Numbered from the stretch's first letter, positions 52,230-61,419 are shown. The stretch: 64,000 bases of DNA from Chitinophagaceae bacterium UBA4411 (GCA_002400415.1 DGQP01000001.1:85724-149723), one strand, 5' to 3'. Program-made: numbers and translations. Notes: generated by a model not told the origin, from the sequence alone.

Positions 52230-52383
52230 ACTTCCGACTTCCGACTTCCGACTTCCGACTTCCGACTTCTTACTTCCGACTTCTTACTTCCTACTTCTTA
52301 CTTCCTACTTCTTACTTCCGACTTCTTACTTCCTACTTCTTACTTCCTACTTCTTACTTCCTACTTCCAACCTCCTACTTCCT
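52230..52383. repeat. 22-unit heptamer tandem array (ACTTCYK)
   Basis: Twenty-two contiguous 7-bp units without gaps. The first five are ACTTCCG, then ACTTCTT alternates with ACTTCCT or ACTTCCG as a 14-bp higher-order unit, ending ACTTCCA, ACCTCCT, ACTTCCT. The array stops one base before the glnS stop codon. On the mRNA strand it reads as purine-rich AGGAAGT/AAGAAGT. Confidence 0.95.
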
Positions 52384-52384
52384 T

Positions 52385-54061
52385 TTATCTCTTCTTACTC
52401 TCCTTCGCCCACGCATCTTTCAATCCCACGGTCCGGTTAAAAATCACGCCGCTCGGGCTGCTATCCCTGTCCAAGCAAAAATACCCTTTGCGCAAAAACT
52501 GGTAGCGTTCATCAAACTTTGCGGTCTTCAGGGCTGGTTCTGCAAAGGCTGTCGTCACCACTTTCAACGAATCAGGATTCAGGTACGCTTTAAAATCGCC
52601 TTCCTCATCGGCCGGGTCTTCCACTTTAAACAGGCGGTCATACTCTCTCACTTCCACGTTAATTGCATGTTTCAGGCTCACCCAGTGCAGGGTGCCTTTT
52701 ACATGAATGCCCGAAGTATCATGCCCGCTTTTGCTTTCGGGGATATAGGTGCAGCGCAGTTCGGTTACTTTACCATCTGCATCTTTCATCACATCTTCGC
52801 ATTTGATAATATAAGCACTCTTCAGCCGCACCATTTGTCCCGGTGCCAGGCGGAAATACTTCTTCGGCGGGTTCTCCATAAAATCTTCCCTTTCGATATA
52901 CAACTCATTCGAAAAGGGAATATCCCGCAGGCCTCCGTTTGGATCTTCGGGGTTATTCTCGCTGGTCAATATCTCTTCATCACCGGTGTAATTCGTGATC
53001 ACCACTTTCACGGGGTCAAACACCACCATCCTCCGCAGGGCTATCCGGTTCAGATGTTCCCGCACAAAAAACTCCAGCAGGCCGATATCCACTGTATTCT
53101 CTCTCTTCGCAATCCCGATCCGGTCGCAAAACTCCCGCACTGCTTCTGCTGTATAGCCGCGGCGGCGCATGCCGCTGATCGTTGGCATCCGCGGATCATC
53201 CCAGCCCACCACATGCTTCTCATTTACTAATTGCAGCAATTTCCGTTTGCTGGTCACCGTATAGTTCAGGTTGCGACGTGCAAACTCGTACTGGTGCGAG
53301 GGATAGATGGCTAACTTCTCAATCAGCCAGTCATACAGCTCCCGGTGCGGCACAAACTCCAGTGTGCAGATCGAGTGAGTGATATTCTCAATGCTATCGC
53401 TCTGCCCGTGGGCAAAATCATACATCGGGTAAATGCACCACTTATCTCCGGTGCGGTGGTGGTGGGCATGTTTAATGCGGTACAGGATGGGGTCCCGCAT
53501 CAGCATATTCATATGTGCCATATCTATCTTGGCCCGCAGGGTGCGGCTGCCATCGGCAAACTCGCCGGCCTTCATCTTTGCAAACAGTTCCAGGTTCTCC
53601 TCCACGGGGCGGTTGCGGTAGGGGCTATCCCTGCCCGGCTCTGTGGGTGTGCCCTTCATCGCGGCTATCTCTTCGGAGCTGCTATCATCCACGTAGGCTA
53701 AATTCTTCTGTATCAGCGCCACGGCAAAGGCATACAATTGATCAAAATAATCCGAGGCATATAGCTCATGTTTCCACTCAAAACCCAGCCAGCGGATATC
53801 ATCCTTAATGCTCTCCACGTACTCCGTCTCTTCCGTCACAGGGTTCGTATCATCAAAGCGCAGGTTCGTATAGCCGGGATACTTCTTGGTCAGCCCGAAA
53901 TTCAGGCAAATGCTGCTGGCATGGCCGATATGCAGGTAGCCATTCGGCTCCGGCGGAAAACGGGTAATGATCTGCTCATACTTTCCGGCTTTCAAGTCTT
54001 CTTCTATAATCTCCTCCAGGAAATTCAGGCTGCGTTCCTCTTTATTTATTGCTTCTTCCAT
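52385..54061 (-). CDS. glnS: Glutaminyl-tRNA synthetase
   Basis: A 558-residue class I synthetase that charges tRNA-Gln. FPPEPNGYLHIGHASSICLN is the HIGH motif region and VTSKRKLLQLVNEKHV holds the KMSKS equivalent. DDPRMPTISGMRRRGYT is characteristic of GlnRS against GluRS. The anticodon-binding beta-barrels fill the C-terminal 220 residues. The stop codon abuts a heptamer repeat array. It is divergent from the CRISPR locus. Confidence 0.95.
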   Translation of the reverse strand: MEEAINKEERSLNFLEEIIEEDLKAGKYEQIITRFPPEPNGYLHIGHASSICLNFGLTKKYPGYTNLRFDDTNPVTEETEYVESIKDDIRWLGFEWKHELYASDYFDQLYAFAVALIQKNLAYVDDSSSEEIAAMKGTPTEPGRDSPYRNRPVEENLELFAKMKAGEFADGSRTLRAKIDMAHMNMLMRDPILYRIKHAHHHRTGDKWCIYPMYDFAHGQSDSIENITHSICTLEFVPHRELYDWLIEKLAIYPSHQYEFARRNLNYTVTSKRKLLQLVNEKHVVGWDDPRMPTISGMRRRGYTAEAVREFCDRIGIAKRENTVDIGLLEFFVREHLNRIALRRMVVFDPVKVVITNYTGDEEILTSENNPEDPNGGLRDIPFSNELYIEREDFMENPPKKYFRLAPGQMVRLKSAYIIKCEDVMKDADGKVTELRCTYIPESKSGHDTSGIHVKGTLHWVSLKHAINVEVREYDRLFKVEDPADEEGDFKAYLNPDSLKVVTTAFAEPALKTAKFDERYQFLRKGYFCLDRDSSPSGVIFNRTVGLKDAWAKESKKR

Positions 54062-54270
54062 AGGTCAGCGAAGATACGAAACCGGGGCCGAAGGCAGATA
54101 CGGAGGTAAAGGGTAAAAGCCGGTATTTTATGCCTGTAATAGTTGCTGATTAATGAAAATTTGTACCTTCCAATTACAAGTTCCTGCACCACCTTATCCG
54201 CATTTCTTTAATTTTTAACTGAATTATTGCTGCGGTTCCTGTAAAAGTAGTAACTGCTTTTACCTGCTGA

Positions 54271-54441
54271 TTGAAAGGTTGTGTCCGGTCAAAGGAAAAC
54301 GGCTACCTGTTGAAAAGAACCATTTCTATAAAAAAGGTTGCCTTATTGGCTACGACTGAACTGTCAGCTAAAATTGAACATGTTGTAGCAGTGAGGGATA
54401 AGAAGGAAGGGGTGTTTTGGGAAGTGAGGTCTAAGAATTAA
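54271..54441 (+). pseudogene. Possible coding remnant upstream of the CRISPR locus
   Basis: A 56-codon open frame without an ATG (TTG at 54271 or 54310), reading LLKRTISIKKVALLATTELS and ending KKEGVFWEVRSKN. The wording looks like protein, but no family is recognised and the 5' end is missing. Its stop overlaps the T-run of the tracrRNA terminator. It could be the tail of a gene lost when the CRISPR locus was gained. Confidence 0.3.
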
Positions 54442-54463
54442 AAAAACCGACTTTCGCCGGTTT
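54440..54463 (-). terminator. Intrinsic terminator of tracrRNA
   Basis: A 7-bp stem with one G-T pair, GAAA tetraloop, and seven T on the minus strand. Confidence 0.9.
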
Positions 54464-54513
54464 AAATAATATCACTACGGAATAATCCTTATTGTGATTT
54501 GCTTAAATTATCA
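54440..54513 (-). ncRNA. tracrRNA of the type II-C system
   Basis: On the minus strand the anti-repeat (54513-54491) pairs with the first 25 bases of the array repeat read on the minus strand: 13 bp, a two-base bulge on the crRNA side, then 9 bp. It continues as AAGGATTATTCCG, which can form the small nexus hairpin, and ends with AACCGGC-GAAA-GTCGGTT followed by seven T (54463-54440). TATTTTCG at 54524-54517 fits a -7 box that would start the RNA at the anti-repeat. Divergent tracrRNA placement is known for II-C loci; this sets crRNA transcription to the minus strand. Confidence 0.88.
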
Positions 54514-54532
54514 AGACGAAAATAGAGAAAAA

Positions 54533-57500
54533 ATGAATAATAAGAAAATTCTTGGGCTAGACATAGGAACAAACTCTATTGGCTGGGCTTTAATAGACTT
54601 AGATAGTGAAAAAAAGGAGGGAAATATAATTAACCTTGGTAGTAGGATAATACCAATGGGGGCTGAAGTACAAAACTTTGAACAGGGTAATCCCCAAACA
54701 AAAAATGCTGAAAGAAGAACTGCCCGTAGTATACGACGCATGGGCAAAAGGTATAAAGCAAGGCGTAATAAACTACTATATATTCTACAACAAACCGGAT
54801 TACTTCCCGAGCAGTTCCAGTTCTCCTATCCATTTGATAACCCTTTAACTATCCAAAAAATAAACCTGCTACCAATAAAAGAAAAAACACCACAACTTTC
54901 TGCAATTGAATTAGTACAGCTAAAAGTAAAAGCCCTTAGCGAATCAATTAATTTGAAAGACTTAGGCAGGCTAATTTTTAATTATAACCAGTTAAGGGGG
55001 TATTCAGGTGGAGGAAATGATGAAGAAGAAATAAAAGAAGAAGTATCGGAAGATAATACAGAGGAATCCGGGGTGTTAAGATATGAGAAGCTGATAAAAC
55101 TGGTAAAAATATTAAGAGAGCCTATAAAACAACAAGGGAAGAAAAAGGGTAAAGATTTTTTTGAGGTAGAAATAGAACTAGATGGAGAAGCGGAGAAAGC
55201 TGAAACCATGCTCAATACATTAAAAAAAGGAGAAGAACCGGAATTGCAAATAATAATCCGACGGGATAAAAAAGGTAATACAACTTCTATTAATCTTTCT
55301 ATGCCGGTAAAAACCAACTGGCGAAAATCAATGGAAGAACTTGAAGAAGAGCTTGATAAGCTGGCAGAGAAAAAAGGCAGTGAGGCTTATTTATGCGAAT
55401 ACTTTCTAAAAAAATTAGCTGATAAGAATTATAAAATCCGCAACAAGGTAATTTTAAGAACCCGTTACCAGTCAGAATTTGATGCTATATGGGATGCGCA
55501 ACTTAAGCTAAATCCAGAATTTAGAACTATAGTTGAAAATAAAGAGTTGCTTCAGCAAATAGCCTCTTTCATTTTTCCCGGAAACAATACAGAACATAAA
55601 CAGGCTGCATACAGAAATATTGCAATTGAAAAAGGGTTGAAATACCTTATCAAAGAACAAATCATCTATTATCAAAGAGAACTTAAAGACCAATCGGAGC
55701 TAATAGGCTTTTGCAAATATGAAAAAGCAGAAAGAGTTGCCCCTAAAAGCCATCCGGTATTTCAGGAATTTAAGGTATGGGAGCAAATAAATAAATTGTC
55801 AATTAATACAAGGGTGCAAAAAGGGCTTAAGAAAAACAAACAGCCAAAATATGAATACACAGACATACCATTATCATCCGCATACAAACAATGGCTTTTT
55901 GATGAATTACAAAAGAAAAAAGAAATTTCAGGTAAAGGATTTTATGCAAAGCTTGAAAAAGAAGGCACTATTATAAAAAACGAAAGCTTTTTGAACGGCG
56001 TGCATAAAGAGGCAAAGTTTAAAGGCAATGAAACTTTATTATTTCTGAAAAATCAGCTTAAAGAATGGTTTGAGAAATTGAAATTAGACAACTCTGCAAA
56101 TTTGATTGCCTTTTGGGAAATACTCTACAATACCAAGGGCAATGAATATGATTTAAACAGCGAAAGATGCAGACAGGTAAAAGCTTTTATTGATAAGCAG
56201 GCAGGCAAAGTTGAAAATGTTGAAAAGCTAACAATCAGGTTGGCTAAAATAAAATTTGCAAGAAATTACTCTTCGATTTCATTAAAAGCAATTAGTAGTT
56301 TATTGCCTTTGCTAAGGGCAGGTGTTCATTTTAATCCAACATTGCCTGAAAGTATAAATACTTCGATTGTAAAACTTTTAAATGAGAAGCAAGACGACCC
56401 ATTTCAAAAATCAGTACAGGAAGTATTGGAAAACTACCAGCACATTTTTCTTACGGAAGGCGGTATACAGCCAAGCTATGCAGCCATACTTGTATATGGG
56501 AAGCATACAGCAGAAAGTTATACCGGCCATGATATAAAATCCTATAAAGATATACAACCCATACCCCGCGGTGAATTAAGAAATCCACTTGCTGAGCAAT
56601 TGATAAACGAAACATTAAAAATGGTTGCTGATATATGGAAACAGCACAAAGAGAAACCACAGGAAGTGAGAATAGAATTGGCAAGAGAATTAAAAAATAG
56701 TGCTGATGAGAGAAAGAAAATTTATGACGCCAACAATAACAACAGGAAAATAAATGAACGGGTAAAACAAAGATTAAGGGAACTTAGCAAGGAAACATCA
56801 CTCGGAAATATTGAACGGTTCAGGTTGTGGAGTATGCAAGCATCAGAGCCTTTTCCTTTTCCTGAAAAAGTAAACGAGCCAACAGCTGCCGAGATAGAAA
56901 AAATGCGATTGTGGGAAGAACAAAAGTGTATTTCACCTTATACAGGGCAACCTATTCCACTTAGCCAGTTATTTGATAAAGGTTTGTATGACATTGACCA
57001 CATCATACCTAAATCAAGATATTTTGATGATTCACTTACGAATAAAGTTGTTTGCGAACGTAGCGTAAATATCGACAAGGGAAACAGGACTGCGTGGGAA
57101 TATTTTGAAATAGGTTCCGTAACAGAAAAAATATTAAGCAAAGAACAGTTTACCAGCCATGTCAATCAAAGTTTCTTTGGCAAAAAAAGAAGGAACCTGT
57201 TAGCTGTAAAAATCCCCCAAGACCCTGTTGCACGGCAATTAAAAGACACTCAATATATTGCCACAAGAGTAAGGGAAGAAATATCAAAAATTGCCGGTAG
57301 CGATAACGTAAAAACAACAACCGGAGGTGTTACAGATTATTTAAGGCATAATTGGGGACTTACTGATAAGTTTAAAAAACTAACAAAAGAAAGGTTTGAA
57401 AGGGCTCAATCGCTGATTGCTGATGAAGAAAAAAGAAAAGAATTAAAATGGAGTAAGAGAATTGACCACCGGCACCATGCGCTGGATGCGTTGGTTGTTG

Positions 57501-58936
57501 CCTGCACAGAACCTGCACATATACACAGGCTCAATAACCTTAATAAAGAATTACAGGACTGGCTTGTGAAAAATAAACAAAAAGTAATGAAAGATTTCGA
57601 GGGAACGGATGAAGAACTAATGGAGGCATTCTTAAACATTGCAAATGAAAAAAGAGATGCAATTCTTGAAGAAATAAAAGGCTTCAGAAATTTTGAACAC
57701 CCGTGGAAAACATTTTCTTTAGACGCAGAAAAATGGTTGGAAAACATTATTGTATCTCACAAGCCAAAAGAAAAACTGCTTATACAAAAAGCAGAAAAGG
57801 GCGGAGGTGCAGGGGAAATAGATATTTTAAAAATAAGAGGGAAACTGCATGATGCAACATTATATGGCATTAGCCAAGGCAAAGAATCTTACAGAATAAA
57901 ACTCACAAAACTTGCCGGCAAACAGTTTGCCACCGAAAAAACAATGGAAAAAATAATTGATCCATTGATAAAAGATGCCATTAAAAAACATCTTGAAAAT
58001 TATAAAGGGAACAAAGCAGAAGCATTTTCAGCCGAGGGCATTGCAGAATTGAATAAAGGAAGAAACATACCTATCTATGGTTTTAAAATTTACTATAAAG
58101 ACCAGTCTGAAAAAATAAACCTGAAAAAACTAGGTGGCAAAAAAACAACTTCTGATTTTGTAAATGATGTACTGGCAAGAATGATTGATACAAAAATGAA
58201 AGAAAAAATCATATCACATATTGACAAGATGGGGGGGCATAAAGAAGCATTTACAGAAGCCGGGATTAAAATATTGAATAAAGCACTCGAAGAAGAATTT
58301 GCAATAAGCAATCCCAGCAAAAAATACAAACTACTTACTGCGATAAAATTAATACCATCAAAAGACAGCACTGTACAAAATGACGAGGAATTATCCCTGT
58401 TGCCATTGGAAAGAAAAAGCAGCTACAACAAAAACCTGCTTGTTTCCACCGGCAGCAACTATGCTTTTGCCATACTGGAAAAAAATGGAGAACGTCAGTT
58501 TGATGAGATAAGCTTTTTTGATGCCACAAGATTAGTAAATGAAAAGTTTAAAAAGGGAGAAAAAGATATTTTTCAAATAATGAAAAAATATTTTGAAAAT
58601 AAAAATACAGATGCTTCACTATTATTCTTACTAAAACAAAATGACATGGTGTACTTGCCAATCGAAAATGAGAATATTTCGTTGAACGCAGGAGAAGTTG
58701 ATCCTGAAAGGTTTTGGAATAATAAAAGAGAAAGAAGTAAAAATATTTATACAGTTATAAAGTTTAGCGGAAAGCAGATATACTTTTTAAAACATGATAT
58801 TGCCACTCCAATGATTAACAAAGTTGAATTTGGCAGTCAGAACTGCTATGAAAAAATAAATGGTGTTTCTATAAAAGAATTTTGTATCAAACTTAAAATT
58901 GACCGCCTCGGCAACATCTCTCCTGCCGATAAATAA
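54533..58936 (+). CDS. cas9: CRISPR-associated endonuclease Cas9 (type II-C)
   Basis: A 1467-residue Cas9. RuvC-I is KILGLDIGTNSIGWALID with D10; the arginine-rich bridge helix (ERRTARSIRRMGKRYKARR) covers about residues 60-85; RuvC-II has E715 in IELARE; the HNH site is DIDHIIPKSRYFDDSLTNK with H823 and N837; RuvC-III has H982 and D985 in DHRHHALDALVVA. All catalytic residues are present, so it should be an active RNA-guided nuclease. The length is at the long end for type II-C but usual for this phylum. ATG 54533 is 20 bp from the anti-repeat; an upstream start would run through tracrRNA sequence. The gene is notably A/T-richer than cas1 and flanking genes. No csn2 or cas4 is nearby. Confidence 0.97.
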   Translation: MNNKKILGLDIGTNSIGWALIDLDSEKKEGNIINLGSRIIPMGAEVQNFEQGNPQTKNAERRTARSIRRMGKRYKARRNKLLYILQQTGLLPEQFQFSYPFDNPLTIQKINLLPIKEKTPQLSAIELVQLKVKALSESINLKDLGRLIFNYNQLRGYSGGGNDEEEIKEEVSEDNTEESGVLRYEKLIKLVKILREPIKQQGKKKGKDFFEVEIELDGEAEKAETMLNTLKKGEEPELQIIIRRDKKGNTTSINLSMPVKTNWRKSMEELEEELDKLAEKKGSEAYLCEYFLKKLADKNYKIRNKVILRTRYQSEFDAIWDAQLKLNPEFRTIVENKELLQQIASFIFPGNNTEHKQAAYRNIAIEKGLKYLIKEQIIYYQRELKDQSELIGFCKYEKAERVAPKSHPVFQEFKVWEQINKLSINTRVQKGLKKNKQPKYEYTDIPLSSAYKQWLFDELQKKKEISGKGFYAKLEKEGTIIKNESFLNGVHKEAKFKGNETLLFLKNQLKEWFEKLKLDNSANLIAFWEILYNTKGNEYDLNSERCRQVKAFIDKQAGKVENVEKLTIRLAKIKFARNYSSISLKAISSLLPLLRAGVHFNPTLPESINTSIVKLLNEKQDDPFQKSVQEVLENYQHIFLTEGGIQPSYAAILVYGKHTAESYTGHDIKSYKDIQPIPRGELRNPLAEQLINETLKMVADIWKQHKEKPQEVRIELARELKNSADERKKIYDANNNNRKINERVKQRLRELSKETSLGNIERFRLWSMQASEPFPFPEKVNEPTAAEIEKMRLWEEQKCISPYTGQPIPLSQLFDKGLYDIDHIIPKSRYFDDSLTNKVVCERSVNIDKGNRTAWEYFEIGSVTEKILSKEQFTSHVNQSFFGKKRRNLLAVKIPQDPVARQLKDTQYIATRVREEISKIAGSDNVKTTTGGVTDYLRHNWGLTDKFKKLTKERFERAQSLIADEEKRKELKWSKRIDHRHHALDALVVACTEPAHIHRLNNLNKELQDWLVKNKQKVMKDFEGTDEELMEAFLNIANEKRDAILEEIKGFRNFEHPWKTFSLDAEKWLENIIVSHKPKEKLLIQKAEKGGGAGEIDILKIRGKLHDATLYGISQGKESYRIKLTKLAGKQFATEKTMEKIIDPLIKDAIKKHLENYKGNKAEAFSAEGIAELNKGRNIPIYGFKIYYKDQSEKINLKKLGGKKTTSDFVNDVLARMIDTKMKEKIISHIDKMGGHKEAFTEAGIKILNKALEEEFAISNPSKKYKLLTAIKLIPSKDSTVQNDEELSLLPLERKSSYNKNLLVSTGSNYAFAILEKNGERQFDEISFFDATRLVNEKFKKGEKDIFQIMKKYFENKNTDASLLFLLKQNDMVYLPIENENISLNAGEVDPERFWNNKRERSKNIYTVIKFSGKQIYFLKHDIATPMINKVEFGSQNCYEKINGVSIKEFCIKLKIDRLGNISPADK

Positions 58937-58981
58937 TAAACTGATGATTTCTCCGTTTTATCAGGGTTAAACCAATATCCC

Positions 58982-59911
58982 ATGATAAAGCGGACCCTTT
59001 ATTTTGGCAATCCCGCCTATCTGAAAACGGCCAATGAGCAGTTGGTCGTTGAGTCGCCCCTGCCCGTTCCGGTGCCAACAGAGGAAGGCGAAACAAAAAC
59101 AGCTGTCAAAACCATTCCCATTGAAGATATCGGGCTCCTGATCTTAGACCACCGCCAGGTGACCATCACCCAGGCTTTGCTCTCGAAATTATTAGCCAAT
59201 AATACAGCCGTTATTACCTGTGACGATACCCACCATCCCACCGGTATGCTGCTTTCCCTCGATGGTCATTCCTTGCAAAGCCAGAAATTCCAGGCCCAGG
59301 TGGAAGCGTCGGTTCCCTTAAAGAAACAACTGTGGCAACAGACCGTGGCGGCCAAAATACAGAACCAGGCGGCCATGCTGCTGTTCCGCCGGGAAGAACA
59401 TAAACTGCTGCTCAGCTTAGCCAGCGCTGTCAAAAGCGGGGATAGTGATAACTGCGAGGCGCAGGCGGCGGCTTATTACTGGAAAAGGGTCTTCCCGGAA
59501 GAATTAGCTTTCCGGCGGGAACGCTACGGACCTCCTCCCAATAACCTGCTGAACTATGGCTATTCGATCCTGCGGGCCATGGTGGCCCGGAGCCTCGTGG
59601 CCTCCGGTTTGTTACCCACGCTGGGCATTCATCACCGCAACCAGTACAATGCCTATTGCCTGGCAGATGATATGATGGAGCCCTACCGGCCCTTTGTGGA
59701 TTATGTGGTGTACCAGTTAGTCCGTACCAACGGGCAGTACCTGGAGATGAGCCCTTTTATGAAAAAAGCCCTGCTGGAGATCCCCGCGATGGATGTGCGG
59801 ATAGATGGTAAAAAAAGCCCGATGATGAATGCAGTGCAGCGAACCACTGCGAGCCTTGCGAAATGTTTTGAGGGAACGGCAAGAAAGATATTGTACCCTG
59901 AAATGAGTTGA
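58982..59911 (+). CDS. cas1: CRISPR-associated endonuclease Cas1
   Basis: A 309-residue type II Cas1 integrase. Predicted metal ligands are E159 (NCEAQAAAYYWKRVF), H217/H218 (LGIHHRNQYNAY) and E233 (DDMMEPYRPF). The beta-rich N-terminus (IKRTLYFGNPAYLKT) and the helical C-terminal domain are complete. With Cas2 it inserts new spacers into the array. The gene is G/C-richer than cas9 and begins 45 bp after it. AAACCAATATCC just before the ATG recurs before the methyltransferase gene. Confidence 0.96.
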   Translation: MIKRTLYFGNPAYLKTANEQLVVESPLPVPVPTEEGETKTAVKTIPIEDIGLLILDHRQVTITQALLSKLLANNTAVITCDDTHHPTGMLLSLDGHSLQSQKFQAQVEASVPLKKQLWQQTVAAKIQNQAAMLLFRREEHKLLLSLASAVKSGDSDNCEAQAAAYYWKRVFPEELAFRRERYGPPPNNLLNYGYSILRAMVARSLVASGLLPTLGIHHRNQYNAYCLADDMMEPYRPFVDYVVYQLVRTNGQYLEMSPFMKKALLEIPAMDVRIDGKKSPMMNAVQRTTASLAKCFEGTARKILYPEMS

Positions 59912-59966
59912 CCCGGACTTTATAAAAGAAGCCAGAAACCATTTACATAAAACCAATATCCTTTCC

Positions 59967-61415
59967 ATGAGAAAAAGAACCCATCCGCCTGTGCAGCCGG
60001 GAAAGCTGCCCGTCATTGCCCGTACCCCCGCCGGGCCTAAACACCAACTGAAACCCCAGACGATTTATTGCGGCGACAATCTTGTCATGCTCAAAGAGAT
60101 TCCTTCAGAAAGTATTGACCTTATTTACATCGATCCGCCATTTAACAGCAACCGGAACTACGAGGTATTCTGGGGAGATACCCAGGAAAAAAGAGCTTTC
60201 AATGATCGTTTCGGCGATGCCAAAGCTTATATAGATTATATGCGTCCGCGGGTGGGGGAGCTATACCGTGTTTTAAAAAAGACGGGCAGCTTTTATTACC
60301 ACTGCGACTGGCATGCGAGTCATTATGTAAAGATTATGCTTGATGAGCTTTTTGGCTTTAATAACTTTCAGGATGAAATTGTATGGAAAAGAACGGCTAA
60401 TTCAGGAAGCAGCAAAGCAAATGCAAAAAAATTCCCGATTAATACAGACTCCATATTTTACTATGTAAAATCAACCAGCTTCACTTTTAATGCAGAAAGA
60501 AAAAAATACGGGCCGGAGTATCTCAGAAGGTTTAAATACAGCGACAAATATGGAAATTATCGCTGGCAAGCTCTTAAAACATTTTCAAAAGAAACATACA
60601 ACCGTCTTGACAAAGAAGGCAAAGTAAGAAAAAGCCCTTCTGCAAAGTATCCTGAATTTAAACAATACTTTCATGAATTAAAAGGTGGTATTCCAATTGA
60701 TAACTTATGGGATGATATTAGTCCTATAAACCCGATGGCAAAAGAAATAATAGGTTACCCAACACAAAAGCCACTGTCATTATTAGAAAGAATAATTAAC
60801 GTCAGCAGTAACCCGGGCAATATTATATTGGATGCTTTCTGCGGATGCGGAACTACAATAGCAGCTGCAGAAAAATTAAACCGGAGATGGATCGGCATAG
60901 ATATATCTCCAACCGCTTGTAATGTAATGAGCCAGCGAATGTGGGATTTTTTTAAACTCACAGAAGGACGGGATTTTCACATTGAAGATCAATTCAGATC
61001 AACAGATGAACTTCGTCAACTACCCCACTTTGAATTCCAGAACTGGGCCTGCATCGCCCTCGGAGGTATTCCCAACAAAAGAAAATCCGGGGACTTTGGT
61101 ATTGATGGCAAATTATATCCCATTGAAACCAGCAAAAAGAAAAAGGAAGGATTGGGTCTCTTTGGAGATATTGATATTTATTATCCCATCCAGGTAAAAC
61201 AGGTGGACAAAGCCGGACGGCCCGATATTGACAATTTTGAAACCGCTATCCGCAGGGACAAAAGACGCAAAGGCTATTTTGTGGCATTTGATTTTTCAAA
61301 AGAAGCCATTACAGAGATCAGAAGATTAGACAAGGAAGGCGATATAGAAATCATCCCGGTAACCGTAGGCCAGCTGCTGCAAATGGAAACACAGGTGCTG
61401 CAAAAAGCCGGCTGA
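59967..61415 (+). CDS. DNA methyltransferase fused to Mrr-like nuclease domain, inside cas operon
   Basis: A 482-residue protein. Residues about 30-330 are a beta-class DNA methyltransferase: motif IV DLIYIDPPFNSNRNYE (DPPF 56-59) precedes motif I ILDAFCGCGTTIAAAEKLNR (289-297). DPPF favours N6-adenine, N4-cytosine being less likely. The variable middle (about 135-285) is the target-recognition region. After PHFEFQNWACIALGG the C-terminal part has KSGDFGIDGKLYP (D380) and YYPIQVKQ (Q409, K411), a D...QxK arrangement as in Mrr-like PD-(D/E)xK nucleases, then ATIRRDKRRKGYF-like helices. It sits 55 bp after cas1, and its TGA is four bases before the cas2 ATG, so it is translated with cas2. No separate restriction gene is seen. 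The DNA-methylase call is firm; nuclease activity is inferred. Confidence 0.85.
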   Translation: MRKRTHPPVQPGKLPVIARTPAGPKHQLKPQTIYCGDNLVMLKEIPSESIDLIYIDPPFNSNRNYEVFWGDTQEKRAFNDRFGDAKAYIDYMRPRVGELYRVLKKTGSFYYHCDWHASHYVKIMLDELFGFNNFQDEIVWKRTANSGSSKANAKKFPINTDSIFYYVKSTSFTFNAERKKYGPEYLRRFKYSDKYGNYRWQALKTFSKETYNRLDKEGKVRKSPSAKYPEFKQYFHELKGGIPIDNLWDDISPINPMAKEIIGYPTQKPLSLLERIINVSSNPGNIILDAFCGCGTTIAAAEKLNRRWIGIDISPTACNVMSQRMWDFFKLTEGRDFHIEDQFRSTDELRQLPHFEFQNWACIALGGIPNKRKSGDFGIDGKLYPIETSKKKKEGLGLFGDIDIYYPIQVKQVDKAGRPDIDNFETAIRRDKRRKGYFVAFDFSKEAITEIRRLDKEGDIEIIPVTVGQLLQMETQVLQKAG

Positions 61416-61419
61416 TAAA

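Noticed and set aside
59967..61415. Type III restriction Mod subunit with a separate Res gene
   Set aside because: The domain order is similar, but no helicase-type Res gene is adjacent and the C-terminus carries its own D...QxK pattern.
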